Shown here: in pieces, positions 8,002 through 15,725 of the stretch
Layout of the letters: the number at the start of each line of letters is the position of its first letter
Position numbering within the stretch: the stretch's first letter is position 1
DNA from: Mayfieldus sp963781495
GTDB lineage: Bacteria; Actinomycetota; Thermoleophilia; Solirubrobacterales; 70-9
DNA: 64,000 nucleotides
NCBI GenBank assembly: GCA_963781495.1
Contig: CAWAFX010000002.1
Coordinates: forward strand, 1,116,001-1,180,000
Direction: 5' to 3'
Program-made: the position numbers and the translations under genes
Notes under the pieces: generated by a model
Databases searched by the model: none
Told to the model about the DNA's origin: nothing
The model's input: only the letters and a program-made list of their open reading frames with translations

Positions 8002-8607
8002 ATGCCGGCGACCGACGACGAGATCCAGGAGAAGTACCTCGAGCGCGCGATCCGCGAGCTCAACCAGCTGACGCGCGAGCTCCAGGAGTGCGACCAGTGC
8101 CCGCGCGGCAAGCTGATGCCGGTGCTCGGCTCCGGGCATCCGCAGGCCGACATCTTCATGGTCAAGTACGCGGCCACCGGGGCCGAGGTCGAGGAGGGGG
8201 TCGCCTTCTACGGCCGCGCCGGCAACGCGCTGGTCAAGAGCTTCAAGCGCCTCGGCGTCGATCCACTGGTCGTCTACGGGACCCTCTGCATCAAGTGCCC
8301 GACCGCCGATCCCGAGCTGGCGGGCGAGGAATGCATCCGCCGGCTGATCGAGGAGATCGCGATCGTGCAGCCGCGGATCATCGTCGTCATGGGTTCGCAG
8401 GCGCTCGGCGTCCTCAACGATCTCGAGATCCCGCTCTCGCGGGCGGTCGAGGAAAGGGAGGGCGAGATCCAGGCGTTCACGCCCACGGTCGACGCCCTCT
8501 ACGTGCCCGACATCGATGCCTCGCTCGACGAGGAGGGTGCCAAGCAGCGCTTCTGGCGCGCCTTCAAGATGCTCGGCAGCTGGTACGACGAGCTGCCGCC
8601 CTACTAG
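8002..8607 (+). CDS. Divergent uracil-DNA glycosylase superfamily protein, probable Fe-S type
   Basis: The protein has 201 residues. Cys30-x2-Cys33 and Cys96/99/111 resemble the Fe-S ligands of family 4 uracil-DNA glycosylases, and FYGRAGNALVKSF retains the GRAG active-site segment. The usual GEAPG water-activating loop is replaced by VKYAATG, and the HPS motif near the C-terminus is missing (YVPDID). Either the enzyme uses a different chemistry or it has become a binding protein. An in-frame ATG at 7945 overlaps the preceding stop; 8002 is preferred because homology starts after it, but the start is uncertain. Confidence 0.7.
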   Translation: MPATDDEIQEKYLERAIRELNQLTRELQECDQCPRGKLMPVLGSGHPQADIFMVKYAATGAEVEEGVAFYGRAGNALVKSFKRLGVDPLVVYGTLCIKCPTADPELAGEECIRRLIEEIAIVQPRIIVVMGSQALGVLNDLEIPLSRAVEEREGEIQAFTPTVDALYVPDIDASLDEEGAKQRFWRAFKMLGSWYDELPPY

Positions 8608-8615
8608 GGCGGTCC

Positions 8616-9395
8616 CTAGGCCGGAGCAGCGGCTTCGGCGAGCGCGGTCATCGCTTCGACATTGGCGCTGGCGAGGCCGCGGACCACGACCACGTCGAGG
8701 GCGTCGTACTCGGCCAGCTGCCGCTGAGCCCCATCGCGGTCGGGGGCGACCACCCCGACCGTGCCCTGGGGCTCGTCGATGCGGTCGAAGTGGCTGCTGT
8801 AGCCCTGGTGGAGGTTGCGGTAGAAGGACTCCTCCTTGTCTAGTCGCTCGCCGGCGTCCTCGCCGACCGCGGTCCGGACATAGCCGAGCACCGGCGGCGG
8901 CTCGCGCCCCGCCTCCGCGGCCCCGGCGTGAATCCGTTCGCGGGCGAGCCCGGCCGACTGCGGCGTCATCCAATTCGTGAACACGCCGTCGAAGCTGGCG
9001 CCGCCGAAGGCCGACATCTTCGGTCCCATTGCCGCCAGGGCAAGCTTGATGCCGGGCAGCGCCTCGCGCAGCTCGGGCAGGGCCTCGCGCATCCGGCTCA
9101 GGGGCCGCTCCGAGAAGCCGGCCCCGACTCCGATCCAGAGCCGTTCGCGGTCGAGCCCGATCTCCTCGACCTTGGCTGCGATCGAGGCGGGGCTGTGGCG
9201 GTCCAGGGCCATCACCGCGACCCCGAGCTCGACCTCGGGCGCCGCTTCGGCGAAGACCGCCAGCGTCTCCAGCCCGAGTGCCTGCGGATGGTCGTTGGAC
9301 CAGAGCGAGGCGTAGCCGAGCTCGGCGCAGCGCCCGGCGAGCGGACGGGCGACGTCCGGGTCGAGGCCGGCGGCGACACCGAAGCCGCGGCTCAA
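8616..9395 (-). CDS. Luciferase-like (LLM) F420-dependent oxidoreductase
   Basis: The protein has 259 residues, shorter than the usual 290-340. TIM-barrel landmarks of the bacterial luciferase-like family are visible: GFGVAAGLDP, LGYASLWSNDH, LGVAVMALDRHSP, LWIGVGAGFSE, VLGYVRTAVGEDA. In actinobacteria such proteins mostly use F420 or FMN; the substrate is unknown. The TTG start lies 4 nt after the stop of the RNA methyltransferase gene, so the two are probably co-transcribed. Converges on the UDG-like gene with an 8-bp gap. Confidence 0.75.
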   Translation of the reverse strand: MSRGFGVAAGLDPDVARPLAGRCAELGYASLWSNDHPQALGLETLAVFAEAAPEVELGVAVMALDRHSPASIAAKVEEIGLDRERLWIGVGAGFSERPLSRMREALPELREALPGIKLALAAMGPKMSAFGGASFDGVFTNWMTPQSAGLARERIHAGAAEAGREPPPVLGYVRTAVGEDAGERLDKEESFYRNLHQGYSSHFDRIDEPQGTVGVVAPDRDGAQRQLAEYDALDVVVVRGLASANVEAMTALAEAAAPA

Positions 9396-9399
9396 GTGC

Positions 9400-10737
9400 T
9401 CAGCCCTTCTCCAGCAGCGCCACGCATTCGATGTGCGGGGTGTGCGGAAACATGTCGACCGGCCTCACGCGGCGCAGCCTATAGCCGGCTCCGTGCAGCT
9501 GGGCGGCGTTGGGGGCGAGCGTGGTCGGGTTGCAGGAGACGTAGACGATCCGCGGCGCGTCGCACTCGATCACCCGCCTGACGATCTTCTGCGAGAGCCC
9601 GGCGCGGGGCGGGTCGAGGACGACGACGTCGGGCCGCCCTGCCTCCTCGACCAGGGGCCGGATGCCGGTGCGCGCGTTGGCGGCCATGAAGCGGGCGTTC
9701 TCGATCCCGTTCGCGGCGGCGTTTCGGGCCGCGTCCTGCACCGCCTCGGGGACGATCTCCAGTCCCCAGACCTCGCCCGCGCCTCCCGCCATCACCAGGG
9801 CCAGGGTTCCGATCCCGCAGTAGAGATCGAAGACCCGCTCGCTGCCGCCGAGGCCGGCGTAGTCGCGCGCCACCGAGTAGAGGCGCTCCGCCATCTCGGT
9901 GTTGGTCTGAAAGAAGGCCGAGTGCGAGATCTCGAAGTCGAGGCCGCAGAGCTGCTCGTGCAGGCGCTCGGAGCCGAGGACGCCGGTCGGGCCGTCGGTA
10001 CCGCCTGACGGCCCCTCGATCATCGTGTGCAGGTCGACCGGAGGACGGGGAATCTCGGCCGGGGAGGTGACGAGCCTGGTCTGCAGCTCTCCGCTGCGGC
10101 GGCCCTCGCGGACTACCAGGTTGCGCAGCAGGCCGAGCTGGGTGCGGCGGTCGTAGGCGTCGAGCCCGCTCGCGAGGGCCCAGTCGCGAACCCGGTTGCG
10201 GGCCGCGTTGCCCGGCTCCGAGGCGAGCATGCAGTCCTCGACTCCGACCACGCGGTCCCAGCGCCCGCGGGCGTGGAAGCCGAGCACCAGCTCGTCGCCT
10301 TCCTCGCCGAAGGAGTACTCGAGCTTGTTGCGGTAGCGCCAGGTCTCGTCGGCGGGCTCGATCGGCTCCAGCTCGAAGCCCTCCAGCTCGCCGATCCGGC
10401 GCAGCGCCTCGTCGACCTGTTGCTGCTTGGTCTGCAGCTGGCGCTCGTATGCGAGCCCCTGCCAGGGCGCGCCGGGGCAGGGCTCGCCGCCGTGGATGCA
10501 GCGGTCGGGGACCCGGTCGGCGGCCGGGCGCAACAGCTCCACAGTGCGCGCCTCGGCGAACTGGCGCTTGGCCTTGGTCACCTCGGCCCGGACCTGGTCG
10601 CCGGGCAGGGCGCCGGCGACGAAGACGACGTAGCCGTCCTGGCGCGCCACTCCGCGGCCCCCATAGGCCAGCGACTCGACCTCGAGGGTCAGAAGCTCGT
10701 TTCGCTGCGCGGGCTTTGTCGCGGTGCTCTCGCTCAC
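9400..10737 (-). CDS. TrmA/RumA-type RNA (uracil-5-)-methyltransferase with TRAM domain
   Basis: The protein has 445 residues. An N-terminal TRAM domain (about 10-70: LEVESLAYGGRGVAR, FVAGALPGDQV) is followed by a Cys cluster (RCIHGGEPCPGAPW) typical of the Fe-S ligand region. The SAM-binding core has FDLYCGIGTLAL, QTNTEMAERLY and LDPPRAG. The nucleophilic Cys is in VYVSCNPTTLA. It should methylate C5 of a uridine in tRNA or 23S rRNA; which one cannot be said. GTG 10737 is fixed by a CACAAT hexamer 6 nt upstream. Confidence 0.88.
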   Translation of the reverse strand: MSESTATKPAQRNELLTLEVESLAYGGRGVARQDGYVVFVAGALPGDQVRAEVTKAKRQFAEARTVELLRPAADRVPDRCIHGGEPCPGAPWQGLAYERQLQTKQQQVDEALRRIGELEGFELEPIEPADETWRYRNKLEYSFGEEGDELVLGFHARGRWDRVVGVEDCMLASEPGNAARNRVRDWALASGLDAYDRRTQLGLLRNLVVREGRRSGELQTRLVTSPAEIPRPPVDLHTMIEGPSGGTDGPTGVLGSERLHEQLCGLDFEISHSAFFQTNTEMAERLYSVARDYAGLGGSERVFDLYCGIGTLALVMAGGAGEVWGLEIVPEAVQDAARNAAANGIENARFMAANARTGIRPLVEEAGRPDVVVLDPPRAGLSQKIVRRVIECDAPRIVYVSCNPTTLAPNAAQLHGAGYRLRRVRPVDMFPHTPHIECVALLEKG

Positions 10738-10743
10738 CCGCCT

Positions 10744-10749
10744 ATTGTG
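10744..10749 (-). promoter_or_regulatory. -10 hexamer CACAAT, leaderless RNA methyltransferase gene
   Basis: CACAAT on the minus strand lies 6 nt before GTG 10737, with no Shine-Dalgarno. It sits in the 21-bp gap after the phasin-like gene's stop. Confidence 0.5.
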
Positions 10750-10758
10750 GCGAGCGGG

Positions 10759-11439
10759 CTAGCCGAGCCTGCTGTCGATGTCGTTGAGGACGCCCTTGCG
10801 CTGCTGGTTTCGGTTCTCGTAGGTGCGTACCTTGCGCAGCTCGGCCTTGCTGAGGTCGCCGAGACGGGACTTGATCTGGGCCGCCGTCAGCTGGTCGTAG
10901 GCGGTGATCGGAAACCCGGTCGGGAGCGGCGCGCGGCGCCGCAGGCGGTCGGCCCCGGCCAGCGGCTTGTCGGCGGCATCACGGGCTACGCGCCCAGCCC
11001 GTCGTGCGGCCTGGCTGGCCTGGCGCCGCGCCGGTGTGGTTCTGGAGCGGGCCGACTTGCGGGCCTGTTCGGCGACTCGCTCGAGATCCTGCAGCAGCGA
11101 GCCGGTCTGGCGGCGTCCGCGGCTGACCAGGTCGGAGACCATCTTCTCGGCGTCGCGGCGCTGCAGGCGCCCGCGCCGCACCGCGTCGTCGACGACCTCC
11201 TGCAGGCGGTCGCGGCTGATCGTCAGGCTGCGCTCGAGGCTGTCGCGGAAGTTCTCGATGCTCTTGTCGAGGCCGGCGGTCGGGGTGCTGCTGCGCGAGG
11301 CGCTCGAGCTCGATTTGCGACTCGAAGCGCTCGAGCGGCTTGCCCTCGAGCTCGACGTGCGCCGCTTGCCGCCGCCGCTGCTCTTGCTGGCGGCCCGCTT
11401 GCCGCTGCCCTTCCTGCTGCTCCCGCCCGTGGCGGCCAT
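10759..11439 (-). CDS. Phasin-like coiled-coil protein with a basic Ser/Arg/Lys N-terminal tail
   Basis: The protein has 226 residues. Residues 1-55 are almost only Ser, Arg, Lys, Gly and Ala, like a histone-H1 tail. Residues 57-130 form an amphipathic helical segment with alternating charge (LDKSIENFRDSLERSL, RGRLQRRDAEKMVSDLV) seen in phasin-like proteins. The C-terminal 50 residues (PITAYDQLTAAQIKSRL, LSKAELRKVRTYE) match a small actinobacterial domain of unknown function (DUF8129-like). A granule-, membrane- or DNA-associated structural role is possible. ATG 11439 has AAGGAG 6 nt upstream. Confidence 0.65.
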   Translation of the reverse strand: MAATGGSSRKGSGKRAASKSSGGGKRRTSSSRASRSSASSRKSSSSASRSSTPTAGLDKSIENFRDSLERSLTISRDRLQEVVDDAVRRGRLQRRDAEKMVSDLVSRGRRQTGSLLQDLERVAEQARKSARSRTTPARRQASQAARRAGRVARDAADKPLAGADRLRRRAPLPTGFPITAYDQLTAAQIKSRLGDLSKAELRKVRTYENRNQQRKGVLNDIDSRLG

Positions 11440-11499
11440 GCGATCTCCTTCCGTCAGAACTTGCCCCGCCACTATCTCACCTCGTGGGCCATATGCCCA

Positions 11500-12360
11500 C
11501 TACGCGCCCAGCTCGTACTCCGCCGCGACCGGCAGGTGGTCGGAGAGGCGGATCCGGCGCCCGGCTTCGCGGCGCCAGAGCCCGGCCGGCCCGTGGAAGT
11601 CGGGAGGGCGGGAGACCTCGACCGGCTCCAGCGGCACCGGCGGCTCGACGGTCTCGAGGTCGCGGGCGAGCAGGTGGTCGATCGCGTGCGGGGCGGTCGG
11701 GCGCTGCAGGCCGAGCTCGCGCAGCTGCTCGTAGACCTCGGGCTGCTCGGCCGGGCGCAGGTTGAGGTCGCCGCCGAAGAGCAGCGGCGCTCCCGCCGCC
11801 CACTCGATCGCGATCTCGGCCGCCCGCACCACCTCCGGTCCGGCGAGCTCGGGGCGGTCGTTGGTCGCGTGCAGGTTGGCGACGCAGAGCCCGGAGCCGG
11901 TGTGGGTGAAGGCCATCATCCGCCGCTCCGGGCGGCCCGCGTGGATGACCAGCTCGCGGCGCTCGGTGACCGGCTCGTCGGCCTCCAATAGCGCCCCGCG
12001 CAGCAGGGTCAGGTTCGAGCCGCCGTCCCAGGAGGCGATCAGGTCGGGGCTGAGGTCGGCCGCCCAGCCGCTCAGCGGCGCCAGCTGGTTGCGCGAGGTC
12101 AGCACGAGATGTGACTCAGCGCCGAGCGCCTCGACCAGCCGCGGCGCCCAGCGCGGCGGGGTCTCCTGCAGCAGCGCCACGTCCCAGCGCAGCGCGCTCA
12201 AGGCGGTCGCGAAGTCGGCGAAGAGGCTGCGGTTGACCTGCGCGTACTCGGGGCCGCGCTCGGTGATCTTCAGCAGCCGCGATCGCCAGGTGAACAGCGC
12301 CGGGTCCGGCGGCTTATCGCGGCCGTGGAAGAGATTCCAGCTGACGGCGTCGATGCGCAC
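11500..12360 (-). CDS. Endonuclease/exonuclease/phosphatase-family hydrolase, cytoplasmic
   Basis: The protein has 286 residues with EEP-fold motifs in order: SWNLFHGRD, DVALLQETPP (catalytic Glu), NLTLLR, ANLHATND, LFGGDLNLRP and the C-terminal LSDHLPVAAEY His. No signal peptide, unlike the EEP protein at 1-1008. Substrate unknown; repair nuclease or phosphodiesterase roles are both known in the fold. GTG 12360 is supported by GATACT 6 nt upstream. It is divergent from argF with only 18 bp between start codons. Confidence 0.78.
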   Translation of the reverse strand: MRIDAVSWNLFHGRDKPPDPALFTWRSRLLKITERGPEYAQVNRSLFADFATALSALRWDVALLQETPPRWAPRLVEALGAESHLVLTSRNQLAPLSGWAADLSPDLIASWDGGSNLTLLRGALLEADEPVTERRELVIHAGRPERRMMAFTHTGSGLCVANLHATNDRPELAGPEVVRAAEIAIEWAAGAPLLFGGDLNLRPAEQPEVYEQLRELGLQRPTAPHAIDHLLARDLETVEPPVPLEPVEVSRPPDFHGPAGLWRREAGRRIRLSDHLPVAAEYELGA

Positions 12361-12365
12361 GCGCG

Positions 12366-12372
12366 TAGTATC
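12366..12372. promoter_or_regulatory. Overlapping divergent -10 boxes between the EEP and argF genes
   Basis: TAGTAT at 12366-12371 (plus) ends 7 nt before argF TTG 12379. GATACT at 12372-12367 (minus) ends 6 nt before EEP GTG 12360. The two hexamers share five base pairs, so both promoters cannot be melted or occupied at once. Each -35 would lie inside the other gene's coding sequence. Confidence 0.6.
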
Positions 12373-12378
12373 CGCGTC

Positions 12379-13260
12379 TTGAAGGGGCATTTTCTGACCG
12401 GCGAGGAGCTGAGCGGCGATGATCTGGCCGCGCTGCTGGACCGCGCCGAGGAATTGAAGCGGGGGCGCGAGAAGGGCGAAGGCAGCGAGGAGCTGGCGGG
12501 CCGCAGCGTCGCTCTGGTCTTCGAGAAGCCTTCGACCCGGACCCGGATCAGCTTCGAGGTCGGCGCCGCCGAGCTCGGGGCGACGCCGCTGGTGCTGCGC
12601 GGCGACGAGCTGCAGCTGGCCCGCGGCGAGTCGGTCGCCGACACGGCGCGGGTGCTGTCGCGCTACGTGCACGCGATCGTGATCCGCTCCGGCTCGCACA
12701 CGATCGTCTCCGAGCTGGCCGAGTCGGCAGCGGTTCCGGTCATCAACGCGCTGACCCCGGCCCACCATCCCTGCCAGGCGCTCGCCGACCTGCTGACCCT
12801 GAAGGAGCGCTTCGGCGAGCTTTCGGAACTGCGCCTCGGCTACGTCGGCGACGGCAACAACGTCGCCCGCTCGCTGGCGATCCTCGGCAGCCTGGCCGGG
12901 GTCGAGGTGCGAATTGCCTCGCCGCCGGGCTTTCAGCTCTCAGACGGGCACGGCGCGATGTTGACCGACGACCCGCGGGCGGCCGTCGAGGGCGCCGACG
13001 CCGTCTACACCGACGTCTGGGTCAGCATGGGCGACGAGGACGATGCCGAGCAGCGCCGCGCAGCGCTGACTCCCTACCGGCTCGACGCCGAGCTGCTGGA
13101 GGCCGCTTCGGAGCGGGTGATCGTGCTGCACTGCCTGCCCGCGCATCCGGGCGAGGAGATCAGCGAGGACCTGCTCTACGGCGAGCGCTCCGCGGTCTGG
13201 GATCAGGCCGAGAACCGGCTGCACGCCCAGAAGGCGCTGCTGGAATGGCTGTTGGACTGA
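12379..13260 (+). CDS. argF: Ornithine carbamoyltransferase
   Basis: The protein has 293 residues from TTG; residues 3-12 (GHFLTGEELS) match the family's usual N-terminus and support this start. Carbamoyl-phosphate motif FEKPSTRTR (STRT 52-55), HPCQALADL, GDGNNVARSL and the ornithine-side HCLPAHPGEE are all intact. It makes citrulline from ornithine and carbamoyl phosphate in arginine synthesis. No other arg genes are adjacent, and no ARG box was recognised, so it is probably expressed on its own from the leaderless promoter. Confidence 0.93.
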   Translation: MKGHFLTGEELSGDDLAALLDRAEELKRGREKGEGSEELAGRSVALVFEKPSTRTRISFEVGAAELGATPLVLRGDELQLARGESVADTARVLSRYVHAIVIRSGSHTIVSELAESAAVPVINALTPAHHPCQALADLLTLKERFGELSELRLGYVGDGNNVARSLAILGSLAGVEVRIASPPGFQLSDGHGAMLTDDPRAAVEGADAVYTDVWVSMGDEDDAEQRRAALTPYRLDAELLEAASERVIVLHCLPAHPGEEISEDLLYGERSAVWDQAENRLHAQKALLEWLLD

Positions 13261-13277
13261 GCTCCGGCAGGCCTGCC

Positions 13278-13283
13278 TAGACT
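13278..13283 (+). promoter_or_regulatory. tRNA-Glu promoter -10 TAGACT
   Basis: TAGACT lies 10 nt before the mature tRNA 5' end, within TGCCTAGACT, a 10-mer that also precedes tRNA-Asp at 36993. A 12-bp palindrome GGCAGGCCTGCC (13267-13278 region) overlaps it. Confidence 0.5.
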
Positions 13284-13293
13284 TGTTGCCCGA

Positions 13294-13365
13294 GGCCCCG
13301 TCGTCTAACGGTTAGGACTCCAGGTTTTCAACCTGGCAGCGGGGGTTCGACTCCCCCCGGGGCCA
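13294..13365 (+). tRNA. tRNA-Glu (anticodon UUC)
   Basis: Acceptor GGCCCCG (13294-13300) pairs with CGGGGCC (13358-13364), discriminator A. Anticodon stem CCAGG/CCTGG encloses loop TTTTCAA, anticodon TTC. T-arm GGGGGTTCGACTCCCCC is perfect. Length 72 nt; CCA is not encoded. It ends 7 nt before lgt. Confidence 0.96.
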
Positions 13366-13372
13366 CTTACAG

Positions 13373-14125
13373 ATGTATCCCGACCTCCACATCGGTCCCG
13401 CCACGATCCACACCTTCGGGTTGATGTTCGCGCTCGCCTTCCTCGCCGCGGGGGCGGTGGTCGGGCGGCGGCTGCCCGAGCTGGACAAGCCGGTCGACTG
13501 GGCCTACGAGCTGATCTTCGCGGGCTTGGTCGGCGGCGTGGTCGGCTCGCGGGTCTACTACGTGATCCAGAACCACGCCTACGACTCCGGCCAGCTTCTG
13601 TCCGGTTCGGGCCTGGTCTGGTACGGCGGCGCGATCGGCGGCGCGATCGGGGTCCTCGCCTGGGCCTGGTATCGCGACTTCCTCGGCCTCGCCCTGCTCG
13701 ACCTCTGCGCCCCGGCGCTGGCGCTCGGATACGCGATCGGGCGCATCGGCTGCCAGCTCTCCGGCGACGGCGATTACGGCAAGTCCTGGCACGGCCCCTG
13801 GGCGATGGCCTATCCGGACGGGACGCTTCCTACCACCCGCACCGTCCACCCGACCCCGATCTACGAGACCCTGGCGATGGGGATCGGAGCGCTGATCCTC
13901 TGGAAGTTGCGCGACCGCTTCCGCGCCGGGGTCCTGTTCGCGATATATCTGCTCTACGCGGGGACCGAGCGCTTCCTGGTCGAGTTCATCCGCCGCAACG
14001 ACCACGTCTTCGCCGGCCTCACGGCGGCGCAGCTGGAGAGCCTGGGAATGATGGTCGCGGGGACGGTGTGGCTTGCGGTCGCCTCGCGCCGTGGCGGCTT
14101 GCGGCCGGCTCCGGCCCCGGCCTAG
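13373..14125 (+). CDS. lgt: Prolipoprotein diacylglyceryl transferase
   Basis: The protein has 250 residues and about seven membrane helices. Family landmarks: HTFGLMFALAFL, YELIFAGLVGGVVGSRVYYV, GLVWYGGAIGG, the diacylglyceryl-transfer signature region near residue 122 (GRIGCQLSGDGDYG), HPTPIYE and GTERFLVEFIR. The signature is usually GRxGNFxN; here Cys-Gln-Leu-Ser replaces Asn-Phe-x-Asn. It modifies the lipobox Cys of lipoproteins such as those at 19375, 25911 and 52580. It starts 7 nt after tRNA-Glu, so it may be read from the tRNA promoter. The CTAG at its end is also the stop of the opposing SDR gene. Confidence 0.9.
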   Translation: MYPDLHIGPATIHTFGLMFALAFLAAGAVVGRRLPELDKPVDWAYELIFAGLVGGVVGSRVYYVIQNHAYDSGQLLSGSGLVWYGGAIGGAIGVLAWAWYRDFLGLALLDLCAPALALGYAIGRIGCQLSGDGDYGKSWHGPWAMAYPDGTLPTTRTVHPTPIYETLAMGIGALILWKLRDRFRAGVLFAIYLLYAGTERFLVEFIRRNDHVFAGLTAAQLESLGMMVAGTVWLAVASRRGGLRPAPAPA

Positions 14126-14874
14126 ATCGCCCGCACCATCCCGCCGTCGAGCGGGATAACGGCCCCGGTCAGGTAGGCGGCGCGCTCGGAGCAGAGGAAG
14201 GCGACCAGGTCGCCGTATTCGCCCGGTTCCCCCAGCCGCCCGACCGGGATCTCCCGCTGCGCGTATTCCTGCGCGTCGTCGAGCGAGCCGCGCGTATCGG
14301 CGAGCCGTTCGGTGGCGAACATGCCGGTCGCCACCGTGTTGACGGTGATGCGATCGCCGGCCAGCTCGCCGGCAAGCGTCTTGAAGAAGGCGACCGCCGC
14401 GGCACGGTGCACGTTGGAGAGGTTGAGCTCGGGGATCGGCTGGCGCGTCGAGCTGGAGCCGACGTTGACGATCCGCCCCCAGCGGCGGGAGCGCATGCCG
14501 GGAGCCACGGCGCCGACCAGCACCCGCGGCGCGAGGACCAGCGAGTTGTAGGCCTCCTGCCACTGGCTGAGGTCGTTGTCGAGCGGACCGCCGGGCGGGG
14601 GGCCGCCGGTGTTGGTGACGAGGATCTCGATCGGGCCGAGCTGCTTCTCGACCTCGGCCGGGACGCCCGCCAGGTGGTCGAGATGGCCGGTCTCGGCCCC
14701 GAAGGGCCGCACATCGCCGTCGATCTCGGACGCGGTCTTGGCCAGCGCCTCGGTGTTGCGGCTGGCGATCGCGACCTTTGCGCCCTCGCGGGCCAGCGAT
14801 TCGGCGATCCCGCGGCCGATGCCGCGGCTGGCGCCCAGCACAAGCGCCGTCCTGCCGCTCAGCCCGAGGTCCAT
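14122..14874 (-). CDS. Short-chain dehydrogenase/reductase lacking the Tyr-x3-Lys pair
   Basis: The protein has 250 residues. The Rossmann motif LVLGASRGIGRGIA and NTGGPP segment are normal and VNVGSSSTRQ keeps the catalytic Ser region. At the YxxxK position the sequence is SNVHRAAAVAFFKTLAG, so aligned Tyr and Lys become Ser and Arg. Some SDRs annotated as 3-oxoacyl-ACP reductases share this change; whether they are active is unclear. PLDGGMVRAI closes the protein. ATG 14874 has TAGGGT 6 nt upstream. Its stop overlaps lgt by 4 nt, and its 5' end overlaps the next membrane-protein gene. Confidence 0.8.
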   Translation of the reverse strand: MDLGLSGRTALVLGASRGIGRGIAESLAREGAKVAIASRNTEALAKTASEIDGDVRPFGAETGHLDHLAGVPAEVEKQLGPIEILVTNTGGPPPGGPLDNDLSQWQEAYNSLVLAPRVLVGAVAPGMRSRRWGRIVNVGSSSTRQPIPELNLSNVHRAAAVAFFKTLAGELAGDRITVNTVATGMFATERLADTRGSLDDAQEYAQREIPVGRLGEPGEYGDLVAFLCSERAAYLTGAVIPLDGGMVRAI

Positions 14875-15200
14875 CCCGCCACCCTAGTGCGATCGGAAAG
14901 CCGCGCGCACCAGAGCGCGAAGAGGCCGACGGCGACGACGACACCGAGCCAGTGCAGGCCGAGCAGGACCGCCGGCACGCTGACCAGCCCCGCCACGGCG
15001 GCGCCGAGCAGAGCCGGGCCGGGGGGAAGGTGGAGCAGGCGGGCTGTGAGCGCCGCGCAGACGATCCAGGCGCCGGGACCTGCGACCCAGCCCCAGTCAT
15101 CGAAGAAGCTGTGGGGCAGCGCCAGCGCGAGGGCGATCGAGAGGACGGCCACGGCGACCACCTGCAGCACGGCGGCGCGCCAGAGGACCGATGCGTTCAT
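14859..15200 (-). CDS. Small polytopic membrane protein of unknown function
   Basis: The protein has 113 residues, nearly all hydrophobic, with three to four predicted helices (about 8-30, 38-58, 62-95) and a short basic C-terminus. Family not recognised. It lies between ohr and the SDR gene on the same strand, 12 bp after ohr's stop and overlapping the SDR start by 16 nt, so the three may form one unit although SDR and ohr also have their own -10 boxes. Confidence 0.6.
   Translation of the reverse strand: MNASVLWRAAVLQVVAVAVLSIALALALPHSFFDDWGWVAGPGAWIVCAALTARLLHLPPGPALLGAAVAGLVSVPAVLLGLHWLGVVVAVGLFALWCARLSDRTRVAGWTSG
14881..14886 (-). promoter_or_regulatory. -10 hexamer TAGGGT, leaderless SDR gene
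   Basis: TAGGGT on the minus strand lies 6 nt before ATG 14874, inside the 3' end of the upstream membrane-protein gene. Confidence 0.5.
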
Positions 15201-15212
15201 TGGCCGGCAGGG

Positions 15213-15650
15213 CTAATCGACCGGCTGGCCGTTGACGGTCAGCGTGTGGTCGATGTTGCCGCGAGTGGCGTTGGAGTAGGGACAGACCTTGTCGGCCGCG
15301 CGGACGATCTTGGCTGCCTGCTCAGGATCGTCCACGGACGGCAGCGAGACGTCGAGCTCGACCGCGACGTCGAAGCCCTTTTCCCGGTTCGGAACCAGCA
15401 TCACCTTGGAGTCGATCTCGACGTCTCCGACCTCGGACTTCAGGCGCCGGCCGGTGACCGCGATCGCGCTCTCGAAACAGGCGGCGTAACCGACCGCAAA
15501 GAGCTGCTCGGGGTTCGTGCCGCCTCCCTCGCCGCCGAGCTCGGTGGGGATGCGGATGTCGACCTCGAGCGCGCCGTCGCTGGTCCGGCCGTGGCCCTTC
15601 AGACGCCCGCCAGTTACCTTGGCCTCGGCGGTGTAGACGACTTTTGCCAT
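15213..15650 (-). CDS. ohr: Ohr-type organic hydroperoxide reductase
   Basis: The protein has 145 residues of the Ohr branch of the OsmC family. Catalytic Cys58 is in AVGYAACFESA and resolving Cys123 in KVCPYSNATRGN, the Ohr spacing. It reduces fatty-acid and other organic hydroperoxides with lipoylated or dithiol donors in the cytoplasm. ATG 15650 is chosen because TATGCT ends 7 nt upstream; an ATG 12 nt earlier lies within that promoter. No OhrR regulator is adjacent. Confidence 0.9.
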   Translation of the reverse strand: MAKVVYTAEAKVTGGRLKGHGRTSDGALEVDIRIPTELGGEGGGTNPEQLFAVGYAACFESAIAVTGRRLKSEVGDVEIDSKVMLVPNREKGFDVAVELDVSLPSVDDPEQAAKIVRAADKVCPYSNATRGNIDHTLTVNGQPVD

Positions 15651-15657
15651 CTCTTCG

Positions 15658-15663
15658 AGCATA
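15658..15663 (-). promoter_or_regulatory. -10 hexamer TATGCT, leaderless ohr
   Basis: TATGCT on the minus strand ends 7 nt before ATG 15650; the same hexamer drives the GT-PHP and DUF6636 genes. Confidence 0.55.
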
Positions 15664-15725
15664 GGGGGTCGATGCGGGTCCGAGAGCACGTATCGCGGCG
15701 CCGGCGACGGGAAGGGAGCAGTCAG

